A stretch of DNA of 64,000 nucleotides from Haemonchus contortus (lineage: Eukaryota > Nematoda > Chromadorea > Rhabditida > Trichostrongylidae): the NCBI GenBank assembly GCA_000469685.2, contig LS997566.1, forward strand, positions 29,079,932 to 29,143,931. The letters run 5' to 3'. The notes under the pieces are model-generated. The model did not search any database. It had not been told where the DNA came from and was given only the letters and a program-made list of their open reading frames with translations. The translations under genes were made by a program, and so were the position numbers. Below, piece after piece: positions 24,101-39,100 of the stretch. Within the stretch, counting starts at the first letter, position 1, and each line of letters opens with the position of its first letter.

Positions 24101-27100
24101 CTTTTCTATGAGTCTTTACTCTCACTTCTTGAGATGTTAGATGCCGTAGAGGGAGAGAAAACAATGTAATTCTACTCACCACTTCGGGCTCCGGCTTGCC
24201 AACGACCACGCAGTCCAGAACGGCGGTTTCTCCCTCAACTATTTGAACGTTGGTCAACTGCTTGATGAATCTAGGCTTTTCTTCCTCCATCAGGCTTGAA
24301 ATCGCTGAGCGGGCTGAAATATGAATGAAAAGATGAAGCGAAATATCTCGTGGTCGTCTTTACGTTTCAACACACTAGTACCCCGTTACATGGATCCTAA
24401 GACCTGCAGCAGAACCCTCGAAGCTATTCGCCAACCATGGAGAAGGAACGTCTCACAAACTCACATTTCACAGTCAATGTGGCACTACTTTCGGCCACTC
24501 CACCAATGTTTTCAGCGCGTACTGTGTAGGTAGCCGTGTCTTCGATGAACGTTTCCTGAAAAGCATTTCTTCACAAGAGTTGTGGGGATTCTATGAAACA
24601 TCCGACGAAAAGAGCAACTGCAAAGGAAAATACAAAGTTCCAAAGACCAACAAAGTTAGGTGGAGTCCACTAAAATGATGTTTTTGCTATTGAAACAACT
24701 CGTACCTCTATGACAAGACTAGCAACACCATTCACAAAGTCTTGGCGATAGTCGATATTGCTCTTCACGTCTATTCCGTCCTTCAGCCATCTGAAAATTT
24801 TGTACAGGGTCAAAGGTAAAATCAGCTGGAACTGGAGCCGAGAACAGCGCCAGCGCTCTACGTCAACCTCTCAACATGAGTGTTTTTTCGAGAGCGAGAA
24901 AGAGGGGTGTGAAATTTACCTAACAACACAGCTTCTGTTCGAAAAAAGGTTTTCGTTCAAAGATTTCCTATTGATTGATTATTACAATTAATTGATGAAA
25001 ATAATTAACCTAATAATAATAATAATAATAAATTAATTAATTAATCTTTCTTATTGCTATCCAAACTGGGCTTTCCTTGAACAAGCAATGAAAAGACTTT
25101 AAGTTGTTGAAGGAAAGTTATCTCTACATATTGGCTTCAATCGCCCTGTAAATGTGTCACATTTCCATCTTCAAAGCTCCACTGTTACCGAGTCTTTTCG
25201 AAAGCTTCGAGAAAGGTTATCATACGGCTACGCAAGAACGATCCTCTCCGCCCCTTTCTCCCATTCTGTAAGTAAGGTAAACTCAAATAGAAGTGTAGGA
25301 GTACATCGAATTCTCTGACCAAAAGCCTACTGGTAACGGCGATAGTTCCTCAATTCCTAGTCTATCAACGTTCGTAGTGTAACGACCCAGCGAGTGAACG
25401 GGAAGGGTTCAAACGTTATTATTAAGGGCACAGTTTGGATAGAAATGGTTCAATACATCTGCATGAGATGAATCTGTGACCTCCCGGTATACCTCATGTG
25501 GTACTGTAAGATCAGTAAGCGGCTTAATGGGGCGTTATAAGGGCCTAAAGTTTGTATCGGATGTATGTCAGCGATATTGCAGGGATTGCACCGTCAGAAG
25601 GGACACTCATGCGGGAAATGCGAGCAACTGGTCGTGACCCTTGTCGGAGGTGTAAGGCAGTTTTGGAAACTTGTGGCTTGCTATAGACAGCTCTCTGAGC
25701 AAGTGCAAAAACTGAAATCGCGACCCATGCACATTCCATGCCATCTCCGTAATGGTAATCTCGTATAACCTCTATTTCCACTACTTTTAGGTAGCCTTAT
25801 TTTTCGCGAAGGTGACGGATCTTCTCGATTTTTCGCCGGTGATACACTTTTCTCCACCAACTGTCCAGCCCTTCATTTTGAAAAGGGTTCTCCAAAATTA
25901 TCGTGAACTGTGTCTTCAACTGGAGAACATTGACGCCTGAGTCAAGGGGATTTCGATGGACAGTATGTAGGATGATAGATTGACGCTTATTTCAATGACC
26001 TCTGGGCTCAGGACTTGTTTCACCTATGGCTGCTGCCCGACGAACGAGCTCCACGTCAAACCTCTACTACCTCGACTACACAGCTTACCCTTATACGCTG
26101 TCACCTTGTATTTGTTACATACTTGTGCCTACACCTGTGCTATATTCGCAATGAACTTATGCACCGTCGATCACACTTCGCACGCATCTTATTGTAGCCA
26201 GCTCTATGTAATGGCACACTTATTTGGACAGCTCGTCCAAATTAGTGTGCCATTGCATAGAGCTGGCTACAATAAGATGCCAGCGTGCAAGGTGTGAGGA
26301 CGCTGATAAGCCTTCCATGTAACTCTTGTCGTCAGAATCACGTCCAATCCATAAATTTACTATATTTTTGAACCCTTATATCTCTCATATACACCACTTC
26401 CACGTTTTCATGGCAACTTTGCCCTATCCCCAACTATCACTTCCAATCGTTGCCTAACTAGACACCCCAAATTATCGTGAACTCTGCTCTCAAAAAGCGT
26501 CAGAAGAGGTAAATGAAGTAATGAAGCATATACTCTCATCAAATTTGCTAAAAAGCACTTGCTGAGAGGTAAATTATCTTCTCTGTGACTTTCTACAGAT
26601 CAATCGCGAAACGGAAAGCATCCTTCCAACTTTTTTGATGTATTTTTTCGTTTTTTTTTATTAGCGGACACCTACTTCGGGGTTCTGTTTCTATTTTCAA
26701 GTGCTATTGTCCACATCTTACTATTGGACATATATCTTAATGCGATTTCAGTAGCAAAGCATTTTGAGCAGCGAGTCGTGTAATCTTGTTGGTTGAGATT
26801 CGAAAATTTGCCGTTTCACATAGAATATTTAAAAGAAGTTCGTGCTGTCTACCTTCAGTCCAACTGGTGTACTCTAAGAGTCAGCTGCGGCACCATTTGG
26901 AGACGTTCAAAATGGCATATGTTATTACTTCAAACAAATAAACAGCAAAACAATAAGCCTAGCCCATCTGTTTATTTTTCCAGACTTTGAACAATACCGA
27001 AAGCGAACTTACGTGATTTTTGGCTCTGGTTCACCTTCTATCCTCGCGACAAATTCAAACCGGCTACCCTCATCCACCTGAAAACAGCTTGCTCTGAATG

Positions 27101-30100
27101 ATACCAATAGCAGGGCAATTATGAAAAAAGGAGCTTCGGGCCCAACCTGTGCATCCTTGAGCTTTGTCAAAATTTGTGGAGCTCTGACTCTCTCAACAAT
27201 TTCTTCTTCAAGGAATGACTCATAAATGGTTTCCACCTGCAAAATGATGTTTTGTGAGAAAAGATGGTGTTTATATGATTCAAATAATTAGATTCGATAC
27301 TCCTGTATGGTACCACTGCTTCAACGACGGTTATTTCAGAATGCAGATGATACAGGGACGCTAACTAACAGCTCACGTCCGTTTCAAATTCTAGGCAACT
27401 CATTGGAAAGATGAGTGGATTTTTCACGCCTCGGATGGGTAAACATGGGTTTAGATGCTTGCCGCTATCATGGACAGAGCGGAGTTAGCCCATGGAGACG
27501 CCCAGAGTCAGTGAGCTTAAGGATAAGGATGAAGTCTTTGGCGTTAATCAATCCCGTCAGAGGGATGCGGCCCCACACTCGACTTCCATTCAGAATCGTA
27601 GTGGCGTAATGGTGCGTATGTGGCCCATACAATGACTTGCGGTGGTCAGCCGATGTACAAGTCAGTGCTTTTATCCTCCCAGACGAGTCTGGTACCAATT
27701 CACCGACCTCGGATGCATGGATGGCTTGGTTGGCCTAGGCGGGCATCGACCCGGAATTCGAACACCTGACCGTGCGTGTGAGATAGTGCGCCACTTGCCA
27801 CTACATCACCCCCGCCCATCAGTGAGCTTAAAGAGAGAAAATCGCTGACGGTGTCCATGGGGAAATGTTAGGGGATAAGCCAGGCATAGTCGATCTCAAT
27901 CGATATCATTTAGAGCTATCGGCAGGCATGATGCAAAGTATATTCGAGCACTAGATTATCGATCAGATCGATTGATTTTTCAATTATCCGCCAGCCAACT
28001 AATAAGTCAGTGACCCGCAATAAAGAGTCGCTTTCGGACGGAAAAAACAAGAATGAGTACGAATAAAAGGCTTCTGAATATTGCTTCGTAAAGAATATAA
28101 GGGCTCATGAATGTGCTACCTTCTTCTCAAGTTGGCTTAGTCGTTCCTTGATTTCTCGCTGTCTCTTGATCAGCTCTTCGATTCTTCTCGTGAGTTCCTC
28201 ACCTAAACCGGACATGTTGGTCCAGAAAAAGGGGAAGCTGAAAAACGATACAAACGAACTCTTGGTGGTTCTCCTTGCCTCCTCCAATTTTTCTGTCTGC
28301 TGGTCGATAGTTTGCTGTAGTTCCTTCACTCTACGATGTAATCCTTCGGTTTCCTGGAATTTCATCGGTTATACCCCTTTTATTAGGCCATCTACTAAGA
28401 GGCTGAGGCGGTTCGAGGGTCTGAGGTGGCAAATGTGGGTTGTGTGGTCAGTCACGACCCCATTTTTCCTAAACCATCGTCACGACAGCGAAAGGAGCCT
28501 GGATTATGACCTTTGTGATGCAAATGTTTTACGCTATGACTGTTGCTAATAATCACAACATTTAAGGATAGGATAGATGCTCATTTCAAATCTTCAGACC
28601 TGCTTCTTTAAATTTCACCATTGCAGCGACGCCTCTCCCATTCAGTTCACAACTAACCTGAAGTGTTGTTGTCTTAGTGTTTTCGAGCAGGCGAATGATC
28701 TCCCATGTTTCTTCTTGCCACATTTCTATTTCCTCTATGACCGTCACTTTCTTCTTCGTCTCTTCCTAAAATCAATAATATTCTGTAGAGTTTCGCAATT
28801 TTCTTCGAAAATCAAAAATCTACATCTAAACAAGGGAGATCGTTTTGTTCGACACCTGACCCTTTCTGTATACCATGGATTTGCATTTCTATGCTCTTTG
28901 GAAGTTTAGCTCCTGTACTAACTGGGGAAGGGAACCAATTGCAACTGTGATTTCAGTTAGATTTTAAACGTTAAAACCATATTTATCGATGAAGACTTTC
29001 AATGAAGGAAAGGATAGTTAATCCCAGTCATGAGATGCCCTCCTCCCGCATCCTGCAACGGACTTCCAGCTGAAGTCTCCATATTAGCCTTCGAAATTGA
29101 TGGTACAGAGTCCGACAGTCATGCCGATAGTGGAAGGAAGGAAGGAGGAGGGGGGGGGGGGGGGGGGGGAGAAGGGTTAGAGAGGTTGTAACCCTGTGTG
29201 TTGTTTGGTGAACCACTGGTACTTTTCCGCATAAACAGGGGATTAGGGCAGCTCCAAAGGAGCAGCAGATACTGTCACCGAACTCAGCGAAAAACCCCGA
29301 ACTGTATCATATACTCAATGGGGCTTGATGTCACGTGTGATCAACATTTTCTATGGTATCGAGCATTAACCCATGAGAACACAGTTCCAACCAATTTGTG
29401 TAATGTAGCTACTCGTCATGTTGTGAATAGTTTTGCACATAACATTACTCAGCTTCTCAACCGTGAAATGAAGGCATTAGTTTTGATGAGAGGATTCTAC
29501 ACGGAGCCATAAAAGCACTCAGAAACCATACCTTGTTGGCAAGCCATTCAGCCCACTTGTGTTTCAGGTAGACGTATCGGTGGTCGTGGTCGACTAGAAC
29601 GTTTCTGGCCGCTTGTGTTGACCGCGTCACGTCCAAGGTATCATCATCTCTGGCCACAGCCTCCGCCGACGCGACGAACCGTTCCACTGAAAAATCCCAT
29701 CAATTCTATGCGAGGATAATTCAACTGGAAGTAGTATTCATCAGACAAACCCTCATGTTTCTCCTGCGTCATTGTATCCTCGATCATCTGGAAGACGTTC
29801 TCAACTTGAGAGGCGACCCTTTCGTTAGTGAAATCGCGATTAGTATCCAACAGTGACGTGATTCCATCGAAGGAAGACTCCAAGTCCTTGGCGAACTTGT
29901 GCATCTGTAACGGCGTATCGTCTAGAGGAGGACTTCAGATGACCAGTCAAAAGGATCTTACTCGAACGAAGGCGCCTCCGATACGGATTCGACTTTCAAG
30001 CACATCCTTCAACCGCTCGTAGTGAGCCTCGAACTCTGACATGGCTTTCCGCTCCACCCCTGTCATCTCTGACCTCTTGCTCATTGCTGACGTTACGGAA

Positions 30101-33100
30101 GCATCACGATTCTGCAATTAGTTTTCAATAGTAACCATGGCTTTATGGCATCCTTCGTGAACTCTCTTAAACCCTCGAAGATTTCAATGTCTTCCATGAG
30201 AAAAAGGAAAAGAAGTCTGGTATCAAAGGTTCGGTAGCTCACCACAACTTCGTCAACGAAACGTTGATGAGCTTCCAAAAAGTCGACGGCCTCGTTCAGA
30301 GTTCCTCCCATATCAGCGTGCGTGGCCAAGAATGGAATCACTCTCATTCCATACCATGTTTGAAGGCTTGCCAACTGAAACAATGAAGGTTCACAAGTAA
30401 TCAGATTGGCGAGCTTTGAGCGAATCTTTGGCCTCAGTCGGGACTCGAAGCTGCGATTGTGCTTTCTATACACCGTGCTCTATATGCCTGCTCTACCAAG
30501 ACCCCACTTGTCCTCCCCACAATCAAGGCTACTGAGCTATAGCTGAACAGTACTCAGAGTAAAACGCAATCAGCCGTCAGCCAATATCAGCAGTAAAAAG
30601 TATTCGGTACAATCTGTTCTGACTAGGTGTTTTTGCTATTTTTGTTGTTGTTGTTGTGCGAAATCGCAATAGCTAACAAGATGATCAAGTCAGTTTTAAA
30701 GTTCAAATACCGTTTCCTGCTTTACAGTTCATTCTCACTATGGGCAGCAGAATTGCGAGTGGGACAGTGCTCCTTCTTATACCCCTCATGGAGTCTTTGG
30801 CACCACCGAGAAACTTTCTTACGAAAGAGGAAAGCTGCTAATTAATGTGAACACTTATACTGTACAATCAGACATTCCTCAGTCAACCTTTGAGTAAATA
30901 GTTCTCCCGAACTATCCCTATTCCCACTAGCCTTACAGATTTCCAGGTCAAGTAGTCATATTTCACGAATCGGCTGCTGATTCCATGGCGAAACATTGTG
31001 TACTAGTGAAAGTATGATTTTAGGTTTGGGGCCTTCTTCCCAAACGGCATTCTGCGCTCGCCGTACCCTGCAGCGCGCTTCAAGAGGGAACATGTTAACT
31101 GACGATGGAAGGTTACGGTTACTGCCGCGAAGCCTCTGCCGATTGCTGAGGGAATTTCAATAAAAATACTTACACCCAAAAAGACTAGACAAACTCTTCA
31201 GCTTTCCATTGCCAGAAACGGACCAGAAAACCTGATAAATTCAACACCAGCTCAGAAGAACTTTGGAACTGACCTTTCGCAAAACGATTTTAGTAAATTC
31301 AACTAACATGAAATTCTGAAAAATCTCTTCATTCTACCTTGATCGAGTATTCTGTGGTAAGAAAAATATTGCAGCCCACTCTTTATCACCAGTTTGATGA
31401 ATTTCGGCGAAAGCTGGATGCCGGGAGCATCAGGGGGATTTTCGGACTCTAGGCTTTCTGGGAAATGAGGGACATCCTTCAGCGCTACGCGCTCTTGATA
31501 TTGTGACTGTTCAGTGACTTGGTTATCTTGTTCCTTTAGTACACAAAAACGTAAAATATCGTTAACTGCTTGCTAACCAAAATTCCATCAACAAGAGTTC
31601 CTCGTAGTCCGATTTTTTTTTCAATCCCTTCCTTATTTATCTTCCTTGAAAATTTCTTTTGACTTAGGCCTGAGCTGTCTTTCGTCACCTCTGAAACCTT
31701 TGTTTCTTGGACTCTTCGGTTCTCACCTATACATGCCATCAGAAGTTTTCGAAATAAGTGCACCCCATTAGTTCCTCCTTATGTACCTCACTAAACAGTT
31801 CTCCTTTCGATTGTCACAAAAATAGAAAATTAAGAGGAATGAGAAACATTAGAAGCACCTCTTGACTGATTTGCGTCGAATTCTGAATTTCGGTGGCAAG
31901 TTCTTCGAGTAGTTTCAATTTCTTATCCATCTCCTCGCACCGCTGCCTGACCAGAGCCTGTTCCTCATAAGTGAGAATCTCTTTTGCTGAAAAACCTCCA
32001 TTCATGTGAGTCCTCCTGAGACTGAAGAATCTGGAGCCTCCCCCATCTGGAGCCAATCACAACTAACCAGATATATCTCTGCCTTCCTGTATAACCGTAG
32101 TCGCCTTCTGCTGTGCAAGTGGATAGAGTTCGCCGGCCATTGCAGCGTTTGCATTTCGCATATCTTCCTCCATCATTGCCAGTTGCGAGAGCATCTATAA
32201 TTCTGTGTAAAGCCGAAAAATATATGTGAACGTGGGATGGAACACGGAAAAATGAATGGGAAAGAAAGATCCGAGGTAAAAAGGCTGCCAGGTCATCAAC
32301 AGGTACTGCTCCTCCGTTATTACGGGTAGCATTTTTCCAAGGGTAACGTTCCCTACTTTACTGTGCGACAGCCAGATAATGCTGGTTGGTAGATTAGCGA
32401 TTTTCCCAACTGATGAAGGAGAAGCTTCCTCAGTTAGCTAATCTCTATCACTCACCAACTGCTGCCCAGCAAATCTCGCCATCAGTTATCACGAATTTGC
32501 TAGAGTATTAGTACCAATCCATAGCCTACTTCCATAGCACGCTCGATTTTCGATTCTTCCAGTCAGTGAGTCCAGATATGGTGGAAAAGGTTGACACGAT
32601 GGTCCCCGATAGTTCATAGTTGGCTTCCGGACCGTGCTCCAGAGACTACCTCCAAATCTAGGCAAAATCCCTATTTTGATGTCCCCTTGCCATCCTCCTA
32701 CCATTTTCATGCAGTAGTTGACACCTAGGGAAGGGCAGTGAATGGCAGTAAATGTGGGACGTTGCTGGGAGAACACAACGAAGGGGAGGAAGTGATTCTC
32801 TGGGAGAGTCGACCAGGGATATTTATGCCACCGCTTCACGGCTTCAGTGATTTTTCCAACATAACGTTCATCTCTGAACTGAATGACTCATGCATCGTTC
32901 TTTTTTTTGGCACAAGGAGGGGCCCATCACTCATGAGCTTTTGAATGAAAACATTTCTCAATGAGAGCGCTGTTGCCTTTTTTCCTAAGTCCTAGCTGCG
33001 GACTTACTCATTCGCTCGCTTTCGCTTGCGATGAGCATCTGGGAAGCATATGCTCCAAATAGCATTAATTCCAGTTCAATTCGATGTTACTACGTAGTAA

Positions 33101-36100
33101 TTGAGAATCAAATGAAAAAGGATGTAGTAAGCAAGCGTTACAGTCTCTACAATCTGAGCTTGCCCATCTGGTCAACTCTGTTACTAACATATGGAACCGA
33201 TTGCTCTCATAATCAACCCATCCGTCAGAAGCTTTATAAATTTCGTCCTTGAAGTCGTTTAAGTGGTCAAGTTTGTTAGGGCCCATTCACAAAGAGGTTT
33301 ATGTTTAGTGTGGAAGCAGTATAGTAGGTGATCGTGTTGAACATCGTATAGGTTGTCGAGGCCGCTCATCTGGGAAGGAATGTAGGAAGGCACAGAAAAC
33401 ATGAGTTGCAAGCAGAGCGGGGGTGGAAGAGGGGTAGCCGTAGAGCAGAAAGTAACTAGTTCAGGCCCGATGAAGAAGTGGATTGTATAGGCAGGTCGGA
33501 AAGTTCGATAACTGAAAATTTAGCAGGTCAATTAAGACAAGATTCTACCATAGGGAATATGACTTGCTCCTTTCAATTATCTCATAAAAGGTGGGACGAA
33601 CTCTTCGAATGCTATCCTATTAAACATTGAAGCTGAAGAGAAAGAACCTCGAATGTCCACAGCTGGGTCAGAGAGCGAGTTCTTCTTATTCGCTTAGTAC
33701 GTTCGGTCAGCAAAATGAACCACCACAAATGAGTTTTGCATAGTATTCAGGGTTAGTCAGTGCTACCTTCCCAGGCGACTTTTTCGCGTTCTGACCCGAC
33801 CGTATTCATCCGCGAATCGTCGTCTCATTTCCGAGCGTTTCTACGAATTTGCTCTTATAGATAGGGACCACGCTGACAAAATTAGCTCGGTCAGCAAGGG
33901 TGGGTGTGAAGGGTCGCGTACTCATAAAGGGGCCACACAAGACGAATGTGTAAAGTGTGCAGATCGATTTCCTGAAGGGAACCACAACGAAAGAGATGCC
34001 GCTGTAGTAAACATTCTAAAAAGGCAAGAAAAAGATCAGGCAAAAGTTGTTCCTGCACGGAATGAGCATGAGAGGTTTCGCAATTGGAGCAGTCGTAACA
34101 GCAATCACCACCTGCGCTTTACAAAAACGGCTGGTTGTAGCGACTAGAGCGACTAACTGCTGAGTACTACTTATTCCCGAGAACCACTAGTCACCAGCGC
34201 TTGGATAGTAGCTTTCCATGCTATAGCAGTTAAATAAACTTTTTTCTATAGGCATTCTCCGTAATTCCGAAGTTCTGACGGAGAGTGAACTTCCAGGACC
34301 AGATCGCTCGAGAAGTAGGAAACCCATTTCGTTTCGATCTCATTTGGAGTTTATGGCGACTGATCAAAACAGAAGGAGGCTAGTTTCAATCCTTTCAGGA
34401 CCTCAAGTTCAGGACCACTTGGTCAGCCCTCAAGTGCTTCGTTCATTCTGAGCCTTTCTAAACTTTCTTTTTTTTCTAAACCAGCAACATAATGCAGTGG
34501 TGCCCCCAAATGAAAAGGTCCATTGCAATTATGCGCTTTCTACACGAGTTATCCTTCGCTTTCGGTACGGTACCATATCTCTTCCATCTTTCGAAGTGTT
34601 TCCGTTAATCTTGCCTTTTGAAACGGATCTGACAAGCACGTTATTGGCCAGAACTGTAAAGCTGAAGGACTTTCGCTTGAAGGTAAGGGATCGCTATCTA
34701 TGCAGAGATTACCACAGGAAGAACCTTTGTGTCAACTTTACTGCTGCCAGGGCTCGGGGAGGCAGCCATAGTTCCGCTGAAATGGCAGCTGATACAGACA
34801 GTACGACTGGAGACGAGACCAGCATTGTTAGCAGAACCTTCTATAGGAACTTTCATATTGCTCACTCGGGCAGGGAATGTCGACAAGCTCATGCATGAGC
34901 ATCAAAACCTGAATTCTTCCGATCAGCCATCGCTACAAATCCAGAATGTGACGCCACTCTCGCTATGGCTTTCTGTGATTCCTACAGCAGTCGTAGATTA
35001 AAAACTGCGTTCTCTTAGTACAACTGCAAGTGCCCCACGCTCGTATGCCCAGGTGGGCGTTCGAAAAAAGCTCTGCCTTGTTCTTTTGGCATGTCAGAAA
35101 TTGAGAAGATTTATTTCTCATTTTCCGCAAAGGCAGTACTTTAGGTGCAGCTTGAAAAGACTACGAAATCTCTCCCGGAAGCTGCTTCTAGGAATTCCCT
35201 GAGATCTACTTTATGAATGTTGAACGCGAGATAATTGAGAAAATCAAAGAAAATCATGCCAATTCATACATCAGCAAACACATTCAATCATTAATAACTT
35301 TAACAAAAGTGGTTACTATAGTAAAACATGCAAACAATGATAAGTGAAGTTGCACACGGCTATGTTAGGCAATGGAAGTGACTCAATGAAAGTTTCAACG
35401 ATGGGAGAAGATAGAGGAAGGGGATTTATCACAGACAGAACCGTACAACACTGGAAAGCATCACATCAAATGAACGAGCAGACGAGTGGGCGAGAAGACC
35501 CGCAAGCTATACTAATCCCAGAGTAGGCCAGTGGGCCTCGAAAAACGATCTAGAGAAAAACCAAAGCAACAGCACACAAGACGTGCAATCAGTGCAGGCG
35601 TATTGCAATGTAGGAGGAGAAACCACGACTGCGGGGTTCTTCCAGACTTCCCCGCTTTCCTCTGCAAGTGAGGAATCCAACTGAACAACACACACACACA
35701 GTGTGAATAAAACAGTCGTGTACGCCTCCACCCAGGGATATTTCTTCCACAAAGTGCAATGCTGGTGGTGATAGTGGCGGCATGTAGTACCACCACCGTG
35801 TTGTCAAAAAGAAATGGATGCCAGCAAGACTGAGAAGTCCTATTAGTCGGAAGATTGCGATGGTGGCGGTGTTTCACCCATAGAAAGGACTGAAACGTGG
35901 TGTAAAGAAACGGACTGGAAAAATCAACGAAGCGTACTTCTCCAGTATTTCCACTTATACAACTGGTACAGCACAACCACACTCAGTGTTAAGGCCACGG
36001 CCTAAAACACAAATCAACATCAGTTCAAGCGATTGGCAACCATCTACATGCAATTCTACAAATCGAACCGCTTTCACAAACCATGACCTCGTTTCGTCGC

Positions 36101-39100
36101 TCTTTTTTCAGGAGATACCCTAAGGGTAAGGTCGGGGTAAGGTAGGGTAATCTTTGAAGGCAGTGTAGAAATAAGGGAAAGTACTAAAATCTCATGTCTG
36201 GGAAGAGTTCAAGTGAGGAATCTAAACGAAGGGATCCATCTGTGGTAGGAAACACTCAGGAGTGACTTCTTTGTAGGATCTACCAACTGCTACGCCATGT
36301 GTCTTTCTCTTTCGGGTGAACATGTAGTCATTGTGAATTGGACCTTCAAAAAAAAGGGAGAAAAAAAGGGAATATCAAAATGGAAACCTTGTGAAGAACT
36401 CTCAGATTGCCTCTGTCAGTAGAGGTTGGACAACGAGGTCATGGTAAGTAAAAGAGCGGTATCTTATGAGAAACGGAGATTGGCATAAGTCCACAGAAGC
36501 CAAACACCATTGCGACTCGAAGACTCGAAAATTCAAATTCCTGCTTACCATTAGAAAACTCATCAGGCAAATGATAGTGTCAGCTCCTAGCTCCCAAATG
36601 AAATAACAGTTTCCCAGGATGTCCATGGGTTTGGGCCAAAAAAAGCAGGATATTCTCAACTACTCGAGTCGCTTGGGCCGTTTGGTTTCCGCCAGCTTAA
36701 ACAGCTACACACGGCGGCTGATGAGTACATCTCCTAGTGCAAGAAAAACAGAAGAGAGAACGATGAGGATGATGGCGCTAACCGTCTGAGCAGACTGGAA
36801 GAACGCCTGAATTCGTTGTGATCGATTCATCCTTGTCTTCACATAGTGCAGGAACTCTTCGATACGACCTGAGAGATGTGTGATTCGAGCTCCATCCTCG
36901 ACTCCATTGCTGGAACCGAGTTCGACCAGACGAGCTTTGTGACCCTAGAAACACATGACATGTTCTACGTAGCAGAAAAAAAAAGAATCGTAGGAATCTC
37001 TCGTATTACAACGAGTACAATACCCTCCCTAATTATTCAAAAAAAGGCGAAAAAGACGCGGATTCGCGTCTTTTTCGTCTTTTCTCTATAACTAGGTGAG
37101 TTTACACTTTTTTCATGTATGATGTTATATAGTTAGACTCAGCTCGTCGAGGTCTCTAAAATGGTGAGTTCAAAATTTGGAAAACTTCGATTTTTAAGTC
37201 CTCGGTCCACCGAAGTTCCTGGGGGTACGTCATTAGCGGCGACGCTCGCCATAATTATAACCAGAAGGCATTCTCCTCAATTGAAAGTATTCAGTGAGTT
37301 GAAGGGCAGCTGTCATATTTGAAAACTAAGCAGAAAGTAAACCATTGCATTATTCATGCTTTTCTGATCATTTTGGTACCATTTTTTTCCGAAATGGACG
37401 AACTCACTCGTGCACCATTCTTGAACGATAGCGACTTTTTAATTTGAGAAATAGCAAATGTGAGTTGACTCTCAGTGCTAGTAAATGATCTACCTACACT
37501 TCAGAAATAGTGGTTCCCTACAGTATGCATATTGTATGCACGAGTTCAATAGTAACAGAGTTTTTATCGTCCAAATTCCGATTTGCGGCGTATTTTCGTA
37601 GAAAACACACGTTTTCTTGCGTTTTCAAGTAGGATTTTCGATGTTCATGAGGAAGTTACGCCTATCATCGAAAGTATTCACACTGAACTTTTTGTGAACA
37701 ACCACGGATATGAGGAATAGTTACTTGTTTGGATCCTTAGGCTTCATAAATAGCTTCCGATCGTAGCCCAAAGCACAGGAGACTGAACCACATATTTTTT
37801 ATTTGAAGTAAACGCATGCAATGCTACACCGTTGAAATCCATTTCCAAAAAGCTATTCAGCGGTATGAAAATCACTTAACGAATCACACTTCGAATTAGC
37901 ACCTTTAGCACCATATTTCCATTCTACTCGGCCACTCGGCCACTCAATTAGGCATGTGGCTCGAGTGGCCGAGGCAGCATATTGATTGATTGCCTGTTTG
38001 CTTTGATGTGCGCCATCAATCGAACATTCTTAGAAATTTGCTCTCGTGATTGAATGTGCACAATTCTAACACGCAACTGTTTCACCTCGCTTTGCAAAAC
38101 AAGATGATTTTGAAGAAATGTAAGTTTTTTGTGACAACTCCTCCCACAACGCGAATTTTTCATAGTAATTGTGGATATTCTTGTGTTTGCAACAAAAACT
38201 TTGCAACTTGAATAATTGTATCACTATCATGCTCACTAGTAAGAGATAATAGCGGCTGCATTTGAATGTGTAGGTTGTAAAATAGTTTACGACTGCGGCA
38301 CCATTAGTAGGCAGGCTATTGTCGAGGTGCGAAGAAACTCCTTCGGTAATTACTGTGGGAGCCGCTAAGGTCGAGGGACAATACCTGGGATCAACTCAAA
38401 GTGCTGTAACAGCTTCAGTGGAAAGACGAAGCATCATCGGCTCCCAGAAATGTACAAGGTGGAAATGATACAAATGCAAACGAGAAATACGACCATCACT
38501 TCATAAAATGAATTCCCAAAGTATGACTCAACCCCAGTAGAAAAGAAATATCGTAATCTGCAAAGTGAGGTTTAGTGGAAACAGTTGCGTGTTAGAATTG
38601 TGCACATTCAATCACGAGAGCAAATTCTTAAGAATGTTCGATTGATGGCGCACATCAAAGCAAACAGGCAATCAATCAATATGCTGCCTCGGCCACTCGA
38701 GCCACATGCCTAATTGAGTGGCCGAGTGGCCGAGTAGAATGGAAATATGGTGCTAAAGGTGCTAATTCGAAGTGTGATTCGTTAAGTGATTTTCATACCG
38801 CTGAATAGCTTTTTGGAAATGGATTTCAACGGTGTAGCATTGCATGCGTTTACTTCAAATAAAAAATATGTGGTTCAGTCTCCTGTGCTTTGGGCTACGA
38901 TCGGAAGCTATTTATGAAGCCTAAGGATCCAAACAAGTAACTATTCCTCATATCCGTGGTTGTTCACAAAAAGTTCAGTGTGAATACTTTCGATGATAGG
39001 CGTAACTTCCTCATGAACATCGAAAATCCTACTTGAAAACGCAAGAAAACGTGTGTTTTCTACGAAAATACGCCGCAAATCGGAATTTGGACGATAAAAA

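Noticed and set aside
33008..33040. 31-nt micro-exon (ATG...GAATGA|GTAAGT)
   Set aside because: Good sites, but neither reading restores the phase needed by exon 32194.
35507..35982. Three overlapping minus-strand open frames
   Set aside because: Mutually exclusive frames, Cys/Trp/His-rich composition typical of non-coding DNA, no splice context.
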